A stretch of 64,000 nt of DNA from assembly GCA_947623305.1 (NCBI GenBank), contig CANQGQ010000002.1, positions 224,955 to 288,954 of the forward strand. The letters are read 5' to 3'. The position numbers were made by a program, and so were the translations under genes. This stretch comes from an uncultured Alistipes sp. (GTDB taxonomy: Bacteria; Bacteroidota; Bacteroidia; Bacteroidales; Rikenellaceae). Positions 34,091-43,056 of this stretch are shown one piece after another; the first letter of the stretch is position 1, and each line of letters begins with the position of its first letter. Under the pieces are notes generated by a model, which did no database searches, was not told where the DNA came from, and saw only the letters and a list, made by a program, of their open reading frames with translations.

Positions 34091-36073
34091 ATGATCGACC
34101 GGGAGACCATCGACCGCATCTATGCCGCCGCCAACATCGTGGAGATCGTCGGCGAGTACGTTACGCTCAAACGCAAGGGCGTCAACTATACGGCGTGTTG
34201 TCCGTTCCACAACGAAAAGACCCCGTCGTTCGTCGTCTCGCCTGCGAAAGGATTATATAAATGTTTTGGCTGCGGCAAGGGCGGCAATGCCGTAACCTTC
34301 CTCATGGAGCATGAAAATATCACCTATCCCGAGGCCCTGAAGATGGTGGCCAAACGCTACGGGATCGAGGTGCATGAAAAGGAGCTGACCGAGGAGGAGA
34401 TTCGCCGCAACGACGATCGCGAGTCGATGTTCGCCCTGAACGGCTGGGCTGCCGAATACTTTATTAATTATCTGCACCAGGATCCGGAAGGGATGAGTGT
34501 GGGAATGTCCTATTTCCGGCAAAAACGCGGCATGACCGATGCGACCATCCGCAAGTTCGGTCTGGGATTCTGTCCCGCTAAGGGCGACCGGATGTCGAGA
34601 GAGGCGTTGGCGGCCGGTTACAAGGAGGAGTTCTTGCTTTCGACGGGCCTTTCGATCAAGCGGGAAAGCGACGGTTCGTTGTTCGACCGGTTCCGCGACC
34701 GCGTGATGTTCCCCGTGCACAACATTTCGGGCCGCATCGTCGCATTCGGTGGACGAACGCTCCGCACCGACAAGTCGGTCGCCAAATATCAGAATTCGCC
34801 CGAAAGCGAGATATACAGCAAAAAACGCGAACTCTACGGCCTCTATTTCGCCAAGAAAGCGATTCAGCAGCAGGATTTCGCCATCCTGGTCGAGGGATAC
34901 ACCGACGTGATCTCGATGCACCAGGCAGGGGTCGAAAACGTCGTCGCTTCATCGGGCACGTCGCTGACCACGGAGCAGATTCGCTTGTTGAACCGTTTCA
35001 CCAAGAACATTACGGTGATTTACGACGGCGACGCGGCGGGCATCCATGCTTCGCTGCGCGGGATCGACATGATTCTGCGCGAGGGGATGAACGTGCGCGT
35101 CGTGTTGCTGCCGGAGCCCGAAGACCCCGATTCGTTCGCGCGGAGCCATACGGCCGAGGAGCTGCACGCCTATATCCGCGACAACGAACAGGATTTTCTG
35201 GCGTTCAAGGCCAAATTGTTGCTCGATGACGCGCATGGCGATCCGGTTCGGGTAGCGGCCCTGATCGGCGACATGGTGCAATCCATCGCGCAGATTCCCG
35301 ATCCGATCCAGCGGTCGGTCTACATCAAGGAGTGCTCGAAGACGATGGACGTCGACGAGAAACTGTTGATTTCCGAGGTGGCGCGGATTCGGCTGACCTC
35401 GACCGGCGACCGCGAAACGGATGATTTTCTGCGGCGGCAGACGGCTCGACAGCGCAGCGAGGCGATCCAGGAGGCCGAGGCCGAAGCGGAATATCCGCGT
35501 CAGTTGGAAGCCGGCAGCAGTCCCGATGCGTTGGAACGCGAATTGCTCAAGTATCTGCTCAAATACGGACATTGTTCGTTCGAATTCAAGGAGGGACGCA
35601 ATATCCTGACCTGCAACGTCGCACAGACGATTTTCGACGAACTGGCCGACGGCGATTTGAAATTCAGGAATGCGGTCTACGAAAAGATCCGCATGACCTA
35701 CAAGGAGCAATGGAGCCAGGCGGGGGTGGGCAACAAAATCCCCGAGCATGTTTTTTTGACCCACTCCGATCCGGAGGTGTGCAACGTGGCGGTGGACATC
35801 CTTACGTCCGATGACAACTATGTAATCAGTCAGTTGTGGCTGCGCAAGGAGGTGCATGTCGAGAGCGAGGCCGAGATGTTGGCGGCCGGAGTGCCGAAGG
35901 CCGTTACGCTTTATAAGTCGAAGGTCATCGAGGGCTTGATCAAGGAGCAGCAGGCCCGTTTGGACAAGGAGGATGTAACGGAGGAGGAGATGAAAGATGC
36001 CATGCAGCAGCTCGATAAATGGAACGGCGTGCGGGTGAAGATCGCGAAAAAGTTGCAGCGGCTGATTCTGTGA
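34091..36073 (+). CDS. dnaG: DNA primase DnaG
   Basis: Synthesises RNA primers at the replication fork. 660 residues from the ATG at 34091, which matches the family N-terminus (MIDRETIDRI). The N-terminal zinc finger uses Cys37, His40, Cys58 and Cys61 in CCPFHNEKTPSF and KCFGCGKGG. The TOPRIM core has LVEGYTDVISMHQAG and IYDGDAAGIHASLRG. The C-terminal third is the helicase-interaction region, less conserved as usual. Its promoter ends within 6 bases of the ATG, suggesting a leaderless or very short-leader mRNA. Confidence 0.96.
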   Translation: MIDRETIDRIYAAANIVEIVGEYVTLKRKGVNYTACCPFHNEKTPSFVVSPAKGLYKCFGCGKGGNAVTFLMEHENITYPEALKMVAKRYGIEVHEKELTEEEIRRNDDRESMFALNGWAAEYFINYLHQDPEGMSVGMSYFRQKRGMTDATIRKFGLGFCPAKGDRMSREALAAGYKEEFLLSTGLSIKRESDGSLFDRFRDRVMFPVHNISGRIVAFGGRTLRTDKSVAKYQNSPESEIYSKKRELYGLYFAKKAIQQQDFAILVEGYTDVISMHQAGVENVVASSGTSLTTEQIRLLNRFTKNITVIYDGDAAGIHASLRGIDMILREGMNVRVVLLPEPEDPDSFARSHTAEELHAYIRDNEQDFLAFKAKLLLDDAHGDPVRVAALIGDMVQSIAQIPDPIQRSVYIKECSKTMDVDEKLLISEVARIRLTSTGDRETDDFLRRQTARQRSEAIQEAEAEAEYPRQLEAGSSPDALERELLKYLLKYGHCSFEFKEGRNILTCNVAQTIFDELADGDLKFRNAVYEKIRMTYKEQWSQAGVGNKIPEHVFLTHSDPEVCNVAVDILTSDDNYVISQLWLRKEVHVESEAEMLAAGVPKAVTLYKSKVIEGLIKEQQARLDKEDVTEEEMKDAMQQLDKWNGVRVKIAKKLQRLIL

Positions 36074-36247
36074 ACGAATAAAAAAGGGGGCGGGTCTCGG
36101 GTCGTACACGCATCACTGCGCATACTGTGTGCAAACAGAAAATAAACAGAAAGATGTGTAAAACATATCGAAGATAAGAATCAGTTACCTTGGACCGATT
36201 CCCGCCCCGATGATACGAAAAGCAATTTTTATGCCGCATTTACTGCG

Positions 36248-36712
36248 ATGAACGAACAAAAAAAGATCAATATCCGGAACAAACGGGCCACGTTCGATTA
36301 CGAGATACTCGAAGAGTGGGTTGCCGGCATCGTACTGGTCGGTACGGAAATCAAGTCGATCCGTGCGGGCAAGGCGTCGATGACCGATTCGTTCTGTTAT
36401 TTCGACCAGGGCGAGTTGTGGATCCGCAACGTCAATATCGCGGAGTACGATTGGGGAACCTGCAACAACCATGCGCCGCGCCGCGATCGGAAACTGTTGT
36501 TGACTGCTCGCGAGTTGATGAAACTCCAGCGGGCCATGCAGGACAAAGGGTTGACCGTGGTTGGTCTGCGCCTTTTTTTGAACGAACGGGGGTTGGCGAA
36601 AGTGGTCGTCGGCCTGGCCCGCGGCCGCAAGTCCTACGACAAGCGCGAGTATCTGAAAGAGAACGATGCCCGTCGGGAGATGGACAAGGCGATGAAGCAT
36701 TACCGAAGGTAG
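36248..36712 (+). CDS. smpB: SsrA-binding protein SmpB
   Basis: Partner of tmRNA in rescuing stalled ribosomes. 154 residues covering the beta-barrel ([34 protein letters not shown]) and the basic C-terminal tail ([19 protein letters not shown] followed by an Arg/Lys end) that enters the mRNA channel. Length and motifs are standard. The tmRNA gene itself was not seen in the window. A near-consensus -7 box (TACCTTGG, about 36187) lies 55-60 bases upstream. Confidence 0.95.
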   Translation: MNEQKKINIRNKRATFDYEILEEWVAGIVLVGTEIKSIRAGKASMTDSFCYFDQGELWIRNVNIAEYDWGTCNNHAPRRDRKLLLTARELMKLQRAMQDKGLTVVGLRLFLNERGLAKVVVGLARGRKSYDKREYLKENDARREMDKAMKHYRR

Positions 36713-36794
36713 TCGGCGAAACGACTTTTTCGGTTTTATTCAGGAGCAGGCCTCTTTCGAACCCGGAATAGTAGGATAACTTAATGAATAAATT

Positions 36795-37502
36795 ATGGCG
36801 TTGATTCTTTGTATCGAGACCGGCACCGACATCTGTTCGGTCGGAATAGCCAAGGAGGGCGAGCTGCTTTCGTTGCGCGAGAGCGACGAGGGGCGCGACC
36901 ATGCCCGCAAAGTGGGTGTATTCGTCGACGAATTATTGCGCGAAACCGGCATCGCGCCCGACGATTTGGATGCCGTGGCGGTCGGAAAGGGCCCGGGTTC
37001 CTATACGGGCTTGCGGATCGGCGTATCGTTTGCCAAAGGGCTCTGTTACGGGTTGCGAAAACCGTTGGTGGCGGTCGGGTCGCTCGATTCGTTGACCGAG
37101 GTGGCCCGCGAGGACTACGAAGCCGGTATCTTGCAGGTCGACGATTGGGAGCGGGCCGTGTTGTGCCCGATGGTCGATGCCCGCCGCATGGAGGTTTATA
37201 CGCAGCTGTTCGATACGACCGGACGACCGTTGAGCGAGGTCTCGGCCGAGATCATCGACGAACGGAGTTTCGCGGAGTATCGAACCGGCCGGCAGCCGTT
37301 CGTGATTTTCGGAAACGGTGCGCGAAAGTGTGCCGATTTGTTGGCTGGGGCCGAATGGATCGGGGTTACGCCTTCGGCTCGCGGACTGGCCCGATTGGCC
37401 CAGCAGGCATTCGATGCCGGTCGTACGGAGGATGTCGCCTATTTCGAGCCTTTCTATCTGAAGGATTTCGTGGTGATGACCTCCAAAAAGAAATTGTTCT
37501 GA
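36795..37502 (+). CDS. tsaB: tRNA threonylcarbamoyladenosine synthesis protein TsaB
   Basis: Scaffold subunit of the TsaBDE complex that makes t6A at position 37 of ANN-decoding tRNAs. 235 residues with the ASKHA start LILCIETGTDICSVGIA and the TsaB hallmark VGKGPGSYTGLRIGVSFAKGL, which lacks the metal-binding His pair of TsaD. CPMVDARRMEVYTQLF is also typical. The next gene begins 7 bases after the stop, so the two are probably cotranscribed. Confidence 0.94.
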   Translation: MALILCIETGTDICSVGIAKEGELLSLRESDEGRDHARKVGVFVDELLRETGIAPDDLDAVAVGKGPGSYTGLRIGVSFAKGLCYGLRKPLVAVGSLDSLTEVAREDYEAGILQVDDWERAVLCPMVDARRMEVYTQLFDTTGRPLSEVSAEIIDERSFAEYRTGRQPFVIFGNGARKCADLLAGAEWIGVTPSARGLARLAQQAFDAGRTEDVAYFEPFYLKDFVVMTSKKKLF

Positions 37503-37509
37503 CGGCGCG

Positions 37510-38061
37510 ATGACGCAGGAGGAACTGACCGTCCTACTGACCGGACCTTTTTGCAAGGATTTTGCCGATAAGGCCGCTGCCCGGGTGCTTGCCGACGGCG
37601 ATTTTGCGATGCTGTATGAATTGGCCGCTGCTCCGCCAGAATCGCTTTCGGCCGCGTTGCGGCATCGGACGGCATTCCGCGGCGCCTATGTGCTCGAACG
37701 AATCTATTTTTCCGACCCCGAACGGTTTGCCCCTTACGTGTCGCGTTTCTGTCGGACGGATTTTCCGGCTTGCGCCGATTCGGGTGCCCGCCGTTCTTTC
37801 GCTAAAATCATGGCGCATCTGTTGCGCACCGCCGTTCCGGATGATGCGACGCTCGAACGGATTGCAGCGTGTGCGGCCCAATGGACGATCGACCCGAAAA
37901 CGAAAATCGCCGTGCGGATATGGTGTGTCGAAATCCTGCTTCGTTGTCGCGAACGATGTTCGTGGATCGACGACTTGTGGGACGATCTGCTGGCAACCCT
38001 GTCGCATGATGCGTCGCCGGCGATTGCCGCACGCATACGTAACGGCTGGAAAGCCGGTTGA
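37510..38061 (+). CDS. Uncharacterised helical protein after tsaB
   Basis: 183 residues, rich in Ala, Arg and Leu, predicted almost all helical, with six Cys and paired-helix spacing that recalls HEAT or ARM repeats. There is no signal peptide or membrane segment. I do not recognise a named family; proteins of this size and make-up are found as hypotheticals in Bacteroidota. Starting 7 bases after tsaB suggests coupled expression, but gives no clear function. The gene ends 56 bases before the convergent rmuC stop with no obvious terminator between. Confidence 0.7.
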   Translation: MTQEELTVLLTGPFCKDFADKAAARVLADGDFAMLYELAAAPPESLSAALRHRTAFRGAYVLERIYFSDPERFAPYVSRFCRTDFPACADSGARRSFAKIMAHLLRTAVPDDATLERIAACAAQWTIDPKTKIAVRIWCVEILLRCRERCSWIDDLWDDLLATLSHDASPAIAARIRNGWKAG

Positions 38062-38117
38062 GGTACGACGCATCGAGCCCCCTCCGCAGGTGAAGGCCTG
38101 CTGCCGATGACATTCGA

Positions 38118-39494
38118 TTATGCGCCGGCCTTTTCCGATCCGGCGGCCGGTTCTTCTTCTTCGAGTGCTTCTCCGATTGCCGCTTCGCCCGCTTCATCGA
38201 GCATACGGGCCGGAAATCGTTTTTTGCTTTGCAACCGTGCCATTTTTTGCAGGCGCGTGCCGACCCGCAGCATATTGTCGTTGCCCGAAGTGAGCCGTTT
38301 GCGGGCATCCGCGTAGGCGTCGCGGGCTTTGTCGAGGGCCGTGCCGACCCCTTCGAGCGAAGTGGCGAACGCGGCCGCCTGCTCGTACAATTTTAGGGCG
38401 CAGGTGGCTATTTCCCTCGTGTTTTTGTCCTGGTCGTGGTACTTCCAGAGGTCGGCGACCAATTTCAACAGAGCGAACAGATTCGTCGGCGATGAGATGA
38501 TGACTTTTTTGTCATAGGCATCGCTCCAAATGTTCGGATCGGCTTTCAAGGCCTCCAAAAAGGCCGGTTCGTTCGGAATGAACAGGATGACGAAGTCCGG
38601 CGAGTTGAAAAGCCGTTGATACTCTTTGCGTCCCAACTCCGTAACGTGTTGGCGCACCGATGCGACGTGCGCAGCCAGATGGCGTTGGCGTTCCGCTTCG
38701 TTCGGAGCCGAGGTGCAGGCGACGAAGGCGGTCAGCGAAACTTTCGAGTCGATGACGATCTCCTTTTTGTCGGGCAGGTGAAGCACCACATCCGGGCGCA
38801 GGTTGCGTCCGTCCTCGTCTTTCACGTTGTACTGCGTCTCGTAGTGGATGCCTTTGGTCAGCGCCGAGCTGTCGAGGATGGTTTCGAGCAGCATTTCGCC
38901 CCAGTCGCCCTGTACCTTCGAATTGCCCTTCAACGCATTGGTCAGATTGGTCGTCTCGGTCGTGATGCGCTGGTTGAGCTCCATCAGATTCTTCAACTCG
39001 GCTTTCAGTTCGCCGCGCTGCGACGTCTGGACAGTGTAAATCTCTTCGACCCGTTTACGAAAGTCAGTCAGATTGTCCCTAAACGGTTTTATTAATAGTT
39101 CGATTGCATCGCTGCTGGTCTTGCGGAGGTGTTGCGACTGCTCGCCGAGAATCTCGTTGGCCAGATTGCGGAACTGAATCCGCAGCAGTTCTTCGGCCTT
39201 TTCGCGTTCCTGCCGTTCGGCTTCGCGCCGTTCCTCGGACTGGCGGCGCAGGGCGGTGAGCTCCGTTTCGGACGAAGCCTTTATGGCGGCGAGTTCCGCG
39301 GCCGTATGGGCCTGTTGTTCCATCAGCCGGCGGATTTCCGCTTCGGCCGATCTTCGGGCGTCGTCCGCTGCATTTTTCTCTTCGCGCAGCCGTTCCGATT
39401 CGCACAGGAGGCGCGTTTTTTCTTTCTGTTGGAACAAAATTCCTACAACAGCGGCCGCGAGCAGAAGGAGGATTGAAATGGAGAGCGTGTTCAT
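38118..39494 (-). CDS. rmuC: DNA recombination protein RmuC
   Basis: 458 residues: an N-terminal membrane anchor (4-21), a long coiled coil (about 25-115, charged with many Glu/Arg), then the RmuC nuclease-like domain with NSKVQGDWGEMLLETIL, RPDVVLHLPDKKEIVIDSKVSL, VILFIPNEPAFLEAL and DKKVIISSPTNLFALLK. RmuC limits recombination at inverted repeats in Escherichia coli; its biochemical activity is still not well defined. A TAATTTTG -7 box lies only 5 bases upstream of the ATG, an unusual spacing. Confidence 0.93.
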   Translation of the reverse strand: MNTLSISILLLLAAAVVGILFQQKEKTRLLCESERLREEKNAADDARRSAEAEIRRLMEQQAHTAAELAAIKASSETELTALRRQSEERREAERQEREKAEELLRIQFRNLANEILGEQSQHLRKTSSDAIELLIKPFRDNLTDFRKRVEEIYTVQTSQRGELKAELKNLMELNQRITTETTNLTNALKGNSKVQGDWGEMLLETILDSSALTKGIHYETQYNVKDEDGRNLRPDVVLHLPDKKEIVIDSKVSLTAFVACTSAPNEAERQRHLAAHVASVRQHVTELGRKEYQRLFNSPDFVILFIPNEPAFLEALKADPNIWSDAYDKKVIISSPTNLFALLKLVADLWKYHDQDKNTREIATCALKLYEQAAAFATSLEGVGTALDKARDAYADARKRLTSGNDNMLRVGTRLQKMARLQSKKRFPARMLDEAGEAAIGEALEEEEPAAGSEKAGA

Positions 39495-39499
39495 ATCGA

Positions 39500-39507
39500 C
39501 AAAATTA
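39500..39507 (-). promoter_or_regulatory. -7 box abutting the rmuC start
   Basis: Minus-strand TAATTTTG fits TAnnTTTG, ending 5 bases before the rmuC ATG, so the transcript would be leaderless if this box is used. Confidence 0.45.
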
Positions 39508-39540
39508 ACGATTATTTTCGGTTTTTCATTCGGCTTGCGC

Positions 39541-39548
39541 TATCTTTG
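39541..39548 (+). promoter_or_regulatory. -7 box for rpe
   Basis: TATCTTTG fits TAnnTTTG, 60 bases before the rpe ATG. Confidence 0.6.
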
Positions 39549-39608
39549 CAGAAAATGTTCGGAGCTGGAGGCCTCCGGCTTCTTCCTCACCATAATTTAA
39601 TAAAAAGC

Positions 39609-40265
39609 ATGGAACAGCAACGTATTCTCGCTCCGTCGATCCTTTCGGCCGATTTCGGACACCTCGACCGGACGATCCGCATGCTCGACCGCAGTGCCGC
39701 CCAATGGGTGCACGTCGATGTGATGGACGGCGTGTTCGTTCCCAACATTTCGTTCGGGTTCCCCGTGCTGAAGGCCGTGCGGCAGGCGACCCGCAAAACG
39801 ATCGACGTTCATCTGATGATCGTCGAGCCGGAACGTTACGTGCAGCGATTCGTCGAGGCCGGGGCCGACCTTGTAACCTTCCATCTCGAAGCCTGCGCCG
39901 ATCCGACCCGCTGCATCGCATTGATTCGCGCGTGCGGCGCACGCGTGGGCATCACCATCAAGCCTGCGACGCCGGTCGAGGCGGTGCGCGAATGGCTCGC
40001 CTCGGTGGATATGGTGCTGCTCATGAGCGTCGAACCCGGGTTCGGCGGGCAGTCGTTCATCCCTGCCACCTTCGATAAAATCCGCTGCCTCCGTCGGATG
40101 GCCGATGCCGGCAATCCGGCCCTGTTGATCGAGGTCGACGGCGGAGTTTCGTCGCAGAACGCTCGCGAACTCTACGAAGCCGGTGCGAATGTATTGGTGG
40201 CTGGAAGCGCTGTTTTCGGCACCGAAGACCCCGAAGCAGAGATAGCCCGTTTATTACAATGCTGA
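39609..40265 (+). CDS. rpe: Ribulose-phosphate 3-epimerase Rpe
   Basis: Interconverts ribulose 5-phosphate and xylulose 5-phosphate in the pentose phosphate pathway. 218 residues, TIM barrel, with catalytic and metal motifs LAPSILSADFGHL, HVDVMDGVFVPNISFG, DVHLMIVEPERY, MSVEPGFGGQSF and EVDGGVS. The ATG at 39609 matches the family start; upstream in-frame codons extend into the promoter. The ABC-F gene starts 10 bases after its stop, so they likely form an operon with rlmB. Confidence 0.95.
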   Translation: MEQQRILAPSILSADFGHLDRTIRMLDRSAAQWVHVDVMDGVFVPNISFGFPVLKAVRQATRKTIDVHLMIVEPERYVQRFVEAGADLVTFHLEACADPTRCIALIRACGARVGITIKPATPVEAVREWLASVDMVLLMSVEPGFGGQSFIPATFDKIRCLRRMADAGNPALLIEVDGGVSSQNARELYEAGANVLVAGSAVFGTEDPEAEIARLLQC

Positions 40266-40275
40266 ATGATAAAAG

Positions 40276-42240
40276 ATGATTTCACTCGATAATTTGACGG
40301 TCAGTTACGGCGGTTGGACGCTTTTCGACCGTATTTCGTTTTTGATCAATCCCAAAGACCGCATCGGTCTGGTCGGCCGCAACGGGGCTGGAAAGACCAC
40401 GCTGCTGCGCATCATCACCGGCGAACAGCAGCCGACTTCGGGCGCCGTAACGATCAATGGCGAATGCACGATCGGTTACCTGCCCCAGCAGATGCGGGTG
40501 CATGATACGACGACCCTTGTGGAGGAGACGGCCAAGGCATTCGACGAAGTGCTGCGGCTGGAGGCCGAAATCGACCGGCTGACCCGCGAAATCGCTGAAC
40601 GAACGGATTACGAAAGCCCGGCCTACGAGCAGCTGCTTCACCGATTGAACGATGCGCAGGATCATTACCATATTCTGGGCGGCGAGACGCGCGATGCCGA
40701 CATCGAAAAGACGCTGCTCGGTCTCGGATTCAAGCGCGAGGACTTCGGTCGGGCGACGAGTCAGTTTTCGGGCGGTTGGCGTATGCGGATCGAATTGGCG
40801 AAGCTGCTGTTGCGGCGGCCTTCGATCTTCCTGCTGGACGAGCCGACCAACCACCTGGACATCGAATCCATCCAGTGGCTGGAGGAATATTTGCGCAATT
40901 ACAACGGCGCCGTGTTGCTGATCTCTCATGACCGTGCGTTTTTAGACAACGTTACGAACCGCACGGTCGAACTCTCGTTGGGCCACATCACCGATTACAA
41001 GGTTCCCTATTCGAAATACGTCGTGCTGCGGGCCGAACGGCGGGCGCAGCAGCTGGCCGCTTACGAAAACCAGCAGCGGATGATCGAAAAGACCGAGGAG
41101 TTCATCGAGAAGTTCCGTTACAAGCCGACGAAATCGAATCAGGTGCAGTCCCGCATCAAACAGTTGGAACGGCTGGAACGGCTGGAGGTCGAGGAGGAGG
41201 ATTTGGCGACTTTGAACATCAAGTTCCCGCCTGCGCCCCGTTCGGGCAAGGTGGTCGCCGAGATCGACGAAGCGGGCATGTCGTTCGGTTCGAAGCACGT
41301 GTTCAGCGGGGCGAACTTTGTCATCGAAAAGGGCGACCGCATTGCGCTGGTCGGTCGCAACGGCGAGGGAAAAACCACGTTGGCCCGCATGCTGGTCGGC
41401 CAGCTGACCCCGACGGAGGGTTCGGTGCGGATCGGAGCCAATGTCAATATCGGCTATTATGCGCAGAACCAGGATGATCTGATGGACGGCGAATTTACTG
41501 TTTACGATACGTTGGATCGGGTGGCCGTGGGGGATATTCGCACGCGTTTGCGGGATATTCTCGGGGCGTTTCTTTTTCGCGGCGAGGACATCGACAAAAA
41601 GGTGAAAGTGCTTTCGGGCGGCGAGCGGGCGCGCCTGGCGATGGCCCGCATGATGCTCGAACCGCGCAATCTGTTGGTGCTCGACGAGCCGACGAACCAC
41701 ATGGATATGCGTTCGAAGGATATTCTGAAAAGCGCCATCATGAAGTACGACGGTACGGTGGTCGTCGTCTCGCACGACCGCGAGTTTCTCGACGGCATGG
41801 TCGACAAGGTCTACGAGTTCCGCGACGGCAGGGTGCACGAATACTTGGGCGGTATCTACTATTTCCTCGAGAAACGCAAATTGGAGTCGTTGCACGAATT
41901 GGAGCGACGCGATGCTTCGACCGTCCAATCGGCTCCTGCGGCGGCGAATACGAAGGCGAAACCGGTCGAGACGCCCTCGTCCGGCGGCGGAAAACTCTCC
42001 TACGAACAGAAAAAGGAGCAGGAAAAATTATTGCGTAAATTGCGCAAGGCGGTGGAGACGATCGAAGCCGATTTGGCCGACATCGAGCGGCAAATCGCGG
42101 CCTACGATGCGAAATTCGCTGCCGCAACCGACTACGACGAAGCCGATTACAAGGCTTACAACGAATTGAAAACGCGTTACGACCACCAGATGCACGAATG
42201 GGAAAAAGCCTCCTACGAGTTGGAAATCACGGAAGGGTAG
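40276..42240 (+). CDS. ABC-F family ATPase
   Basis: 654 residues with two ABC domains and no membrane segments, the ABC-F layout of ribosome-associated factors such as Uup, EttA and resistance proteins. NBD1 has GRNGAGKTT (about 34-42), FSGGWRMRIELAKLL and LLDEPTNHLD. NBD2 has GRNGEGKTT, LSGGERARLAMARMML and VLDEPTNHMD. Between them is a charged P-site-tRNA interaction linker (KPTKSNQVQSRIKQLERLER region). After about residue 565 there is a C-terminal coiled coil rich in Lys/Glu, most like Uup/YdiF types. A housekeeping translation role is more likely than drug resistance, but sequence alone cannot decide. Confidence 0.92.
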   Translation: MISLDNLTVSYGGWTLFDRISFLINPKDRIGLVGRNGAGKTTLLRIITGEQQPTSGAVTINGECTIGYLPQQMRVHDTTTLVEETAKAFDEVLRLEAEIDRLTREIAERTDYESPAYEQLLHRLNDAQDHYHILGGETRDADIEKTLLGLGFKREDFGRATSQFSGGWRMRIELAKLLLRRPSIFLLDEPTNHLDIESIQWLEEYLRNYNGAVLLISHDRAFLDNVTNRTVELSLGHITDYKVPYSKYVVLRAERRAQQLAAYENQQRMIEKTEEFIEKFRYKPTKSNQVQSRIKQLERLERLEVEEEDLATLNIKFPPAPRSGKVVAEIDEAGMSFGSKHVFSGANFVIEKGDRIALVGRNGEGKTTLARMLVGQLTPTEGSVRIGANVNIGYYAQNQDDLMDGEFTVYDTLDRVAVGDIRTRLRDILGAFLFRGEDIDKKVKVLSGGERARLAMARMMLEPRNLLVLDEPTNHMDMRSKDILKSAIMKYDGTVVVVSHDREFLDGMVDKVYEFRDGRVHEYLGGIYYFLEKRKLESLHELERRDASTVQSAPAAANTKAKPVETPSSGGGKLSYEQKKEQEKLLRKLRKAVETIEADLADIERQIAAYDAKFAAATDYDEADYKAYNELKTRYDHQMHEWEKASYELEITEG

Positions 42241-42280
42241 CTCCCTGTTGCGCAAGGTCGTCGCAAAAAATCGAAAATAG

Positions 42281-43018
42281 ATGGAGAACAGCAATCTGAT
42301 ATTCGGGATTCGTCCCGTAGCCGAGGCCGTCGAAGCCGGACGGCAAATCGAAAAACTCTATATCCGCAAGGGGGCCGAAGGTCAACTGATGCAGGAGCTG
42401 AAAGACCTGTGCACCCGTCATCGGTTGCGCTGGCAAGAGGTGCCGGTGGAAAAGTTGAACCGATTGACCCGCGGCAACCATCAGGGGGTCGTGGCGCAAA
42501 CCGCCGCGATCGAGTATGTCGAACTGACGGATATTCTGGAACGCGTGCCCGACGATGAAACGCCGCTGATCGTGCTTTTCGACGGGGTTACCGACGTGCG
42601 GAATTTCGGGGCGATCGCCCGCTCGGCGGAGTGCGCCGGAGCGCACGGATTGATTACGCCGCTGAAAAATTCGGCACCCGTCAATGCCGAGGCGATCCGC
42701 ACTTCGGCCGGTGCGCTGACGACGATACCGGTCTGTCGGGTCGGCTCGATCCGCAACACGCTGAAGCAGTTGCAGACCGAAGGATTCCAGCTTGTCGCCG
42801 CCACGGAAAAGAGCCGCAAACTGCTTTACGATGCCGATTTTCGCAAGCCGACCGTGCTCGTCATGGGGGCCGAGGATACGGGCATCTCGAAAGAGGTGCT
42901 GAAATTGTGCGACGAACAGTTGGCCATCCCGCTCATCGGACATATCGAATCGCTCAATGTGTCGGCAGCGGCGGCGGTCATGCTGTTCGAGGTGGTGCGG
43001 CAGCGGATCGGCGAGTGA
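42281..43018 (+). CDS. rlmB: TrmH/SpoU-family 23S rRNA 2'-O-methyltransferase, RlmB-like
   Basis: 245 residues: an N-terminal RNA-binding substrate domain (IFGIRPVAEAVEAGRQIEKL) and a SPOUT catalytic domain with the three trefoil-knot motifs DGVTDVRNFGAIARSAECAG (I), LVMGAEDTGIS (II) and IPLIGHIESLNVSAAAAVMLFE (III). These are characteristic of RlmB, which 2'-O-methylates G2251 in the 23S rRNA peptidyl transferase centre. Related TrmH enzymes act on tRNA, so the exact nucleotide is inferred. It is 40 bases after the ABC-F gene. Confidence 0.9.
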   Translation: MENSNLIFGIRPVAEAVEAGRQIEKLYIRKGAEGQLMQELKDLCTRHRLRWQEVPVEKLNRLTRGNHQGVVAQTAAIEYVELTDILERVPDDETPLIVLFDGVTDVRNFGAIARSAECAGAHGLITPLKNSAPVNAEAIRTSAGALTTIPVCRVGSIRNTLKQLQTEGFQLVAATEKSRKLLYDADFRKPTVLVMGAEDTGISKEVLKLCDEQLAIPLIGHIESLNVSAAAAVMLFEVVRQRIGE

Positions 43019-43056
43019 GGCGGATAGAGGAGTGAAACCTATAAAAGAGAGAGGGT

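Noticed and set aside
36088..36212. Distant inverted repeat GGGGCGGG / CCCGCCCC flanking the dnaG-smpB spacer, considered as a structured RNA such as tmRNA
   Set aside because: Only 8 bp over 110 bases, and no tmRNA or 6S features between; probably chance.
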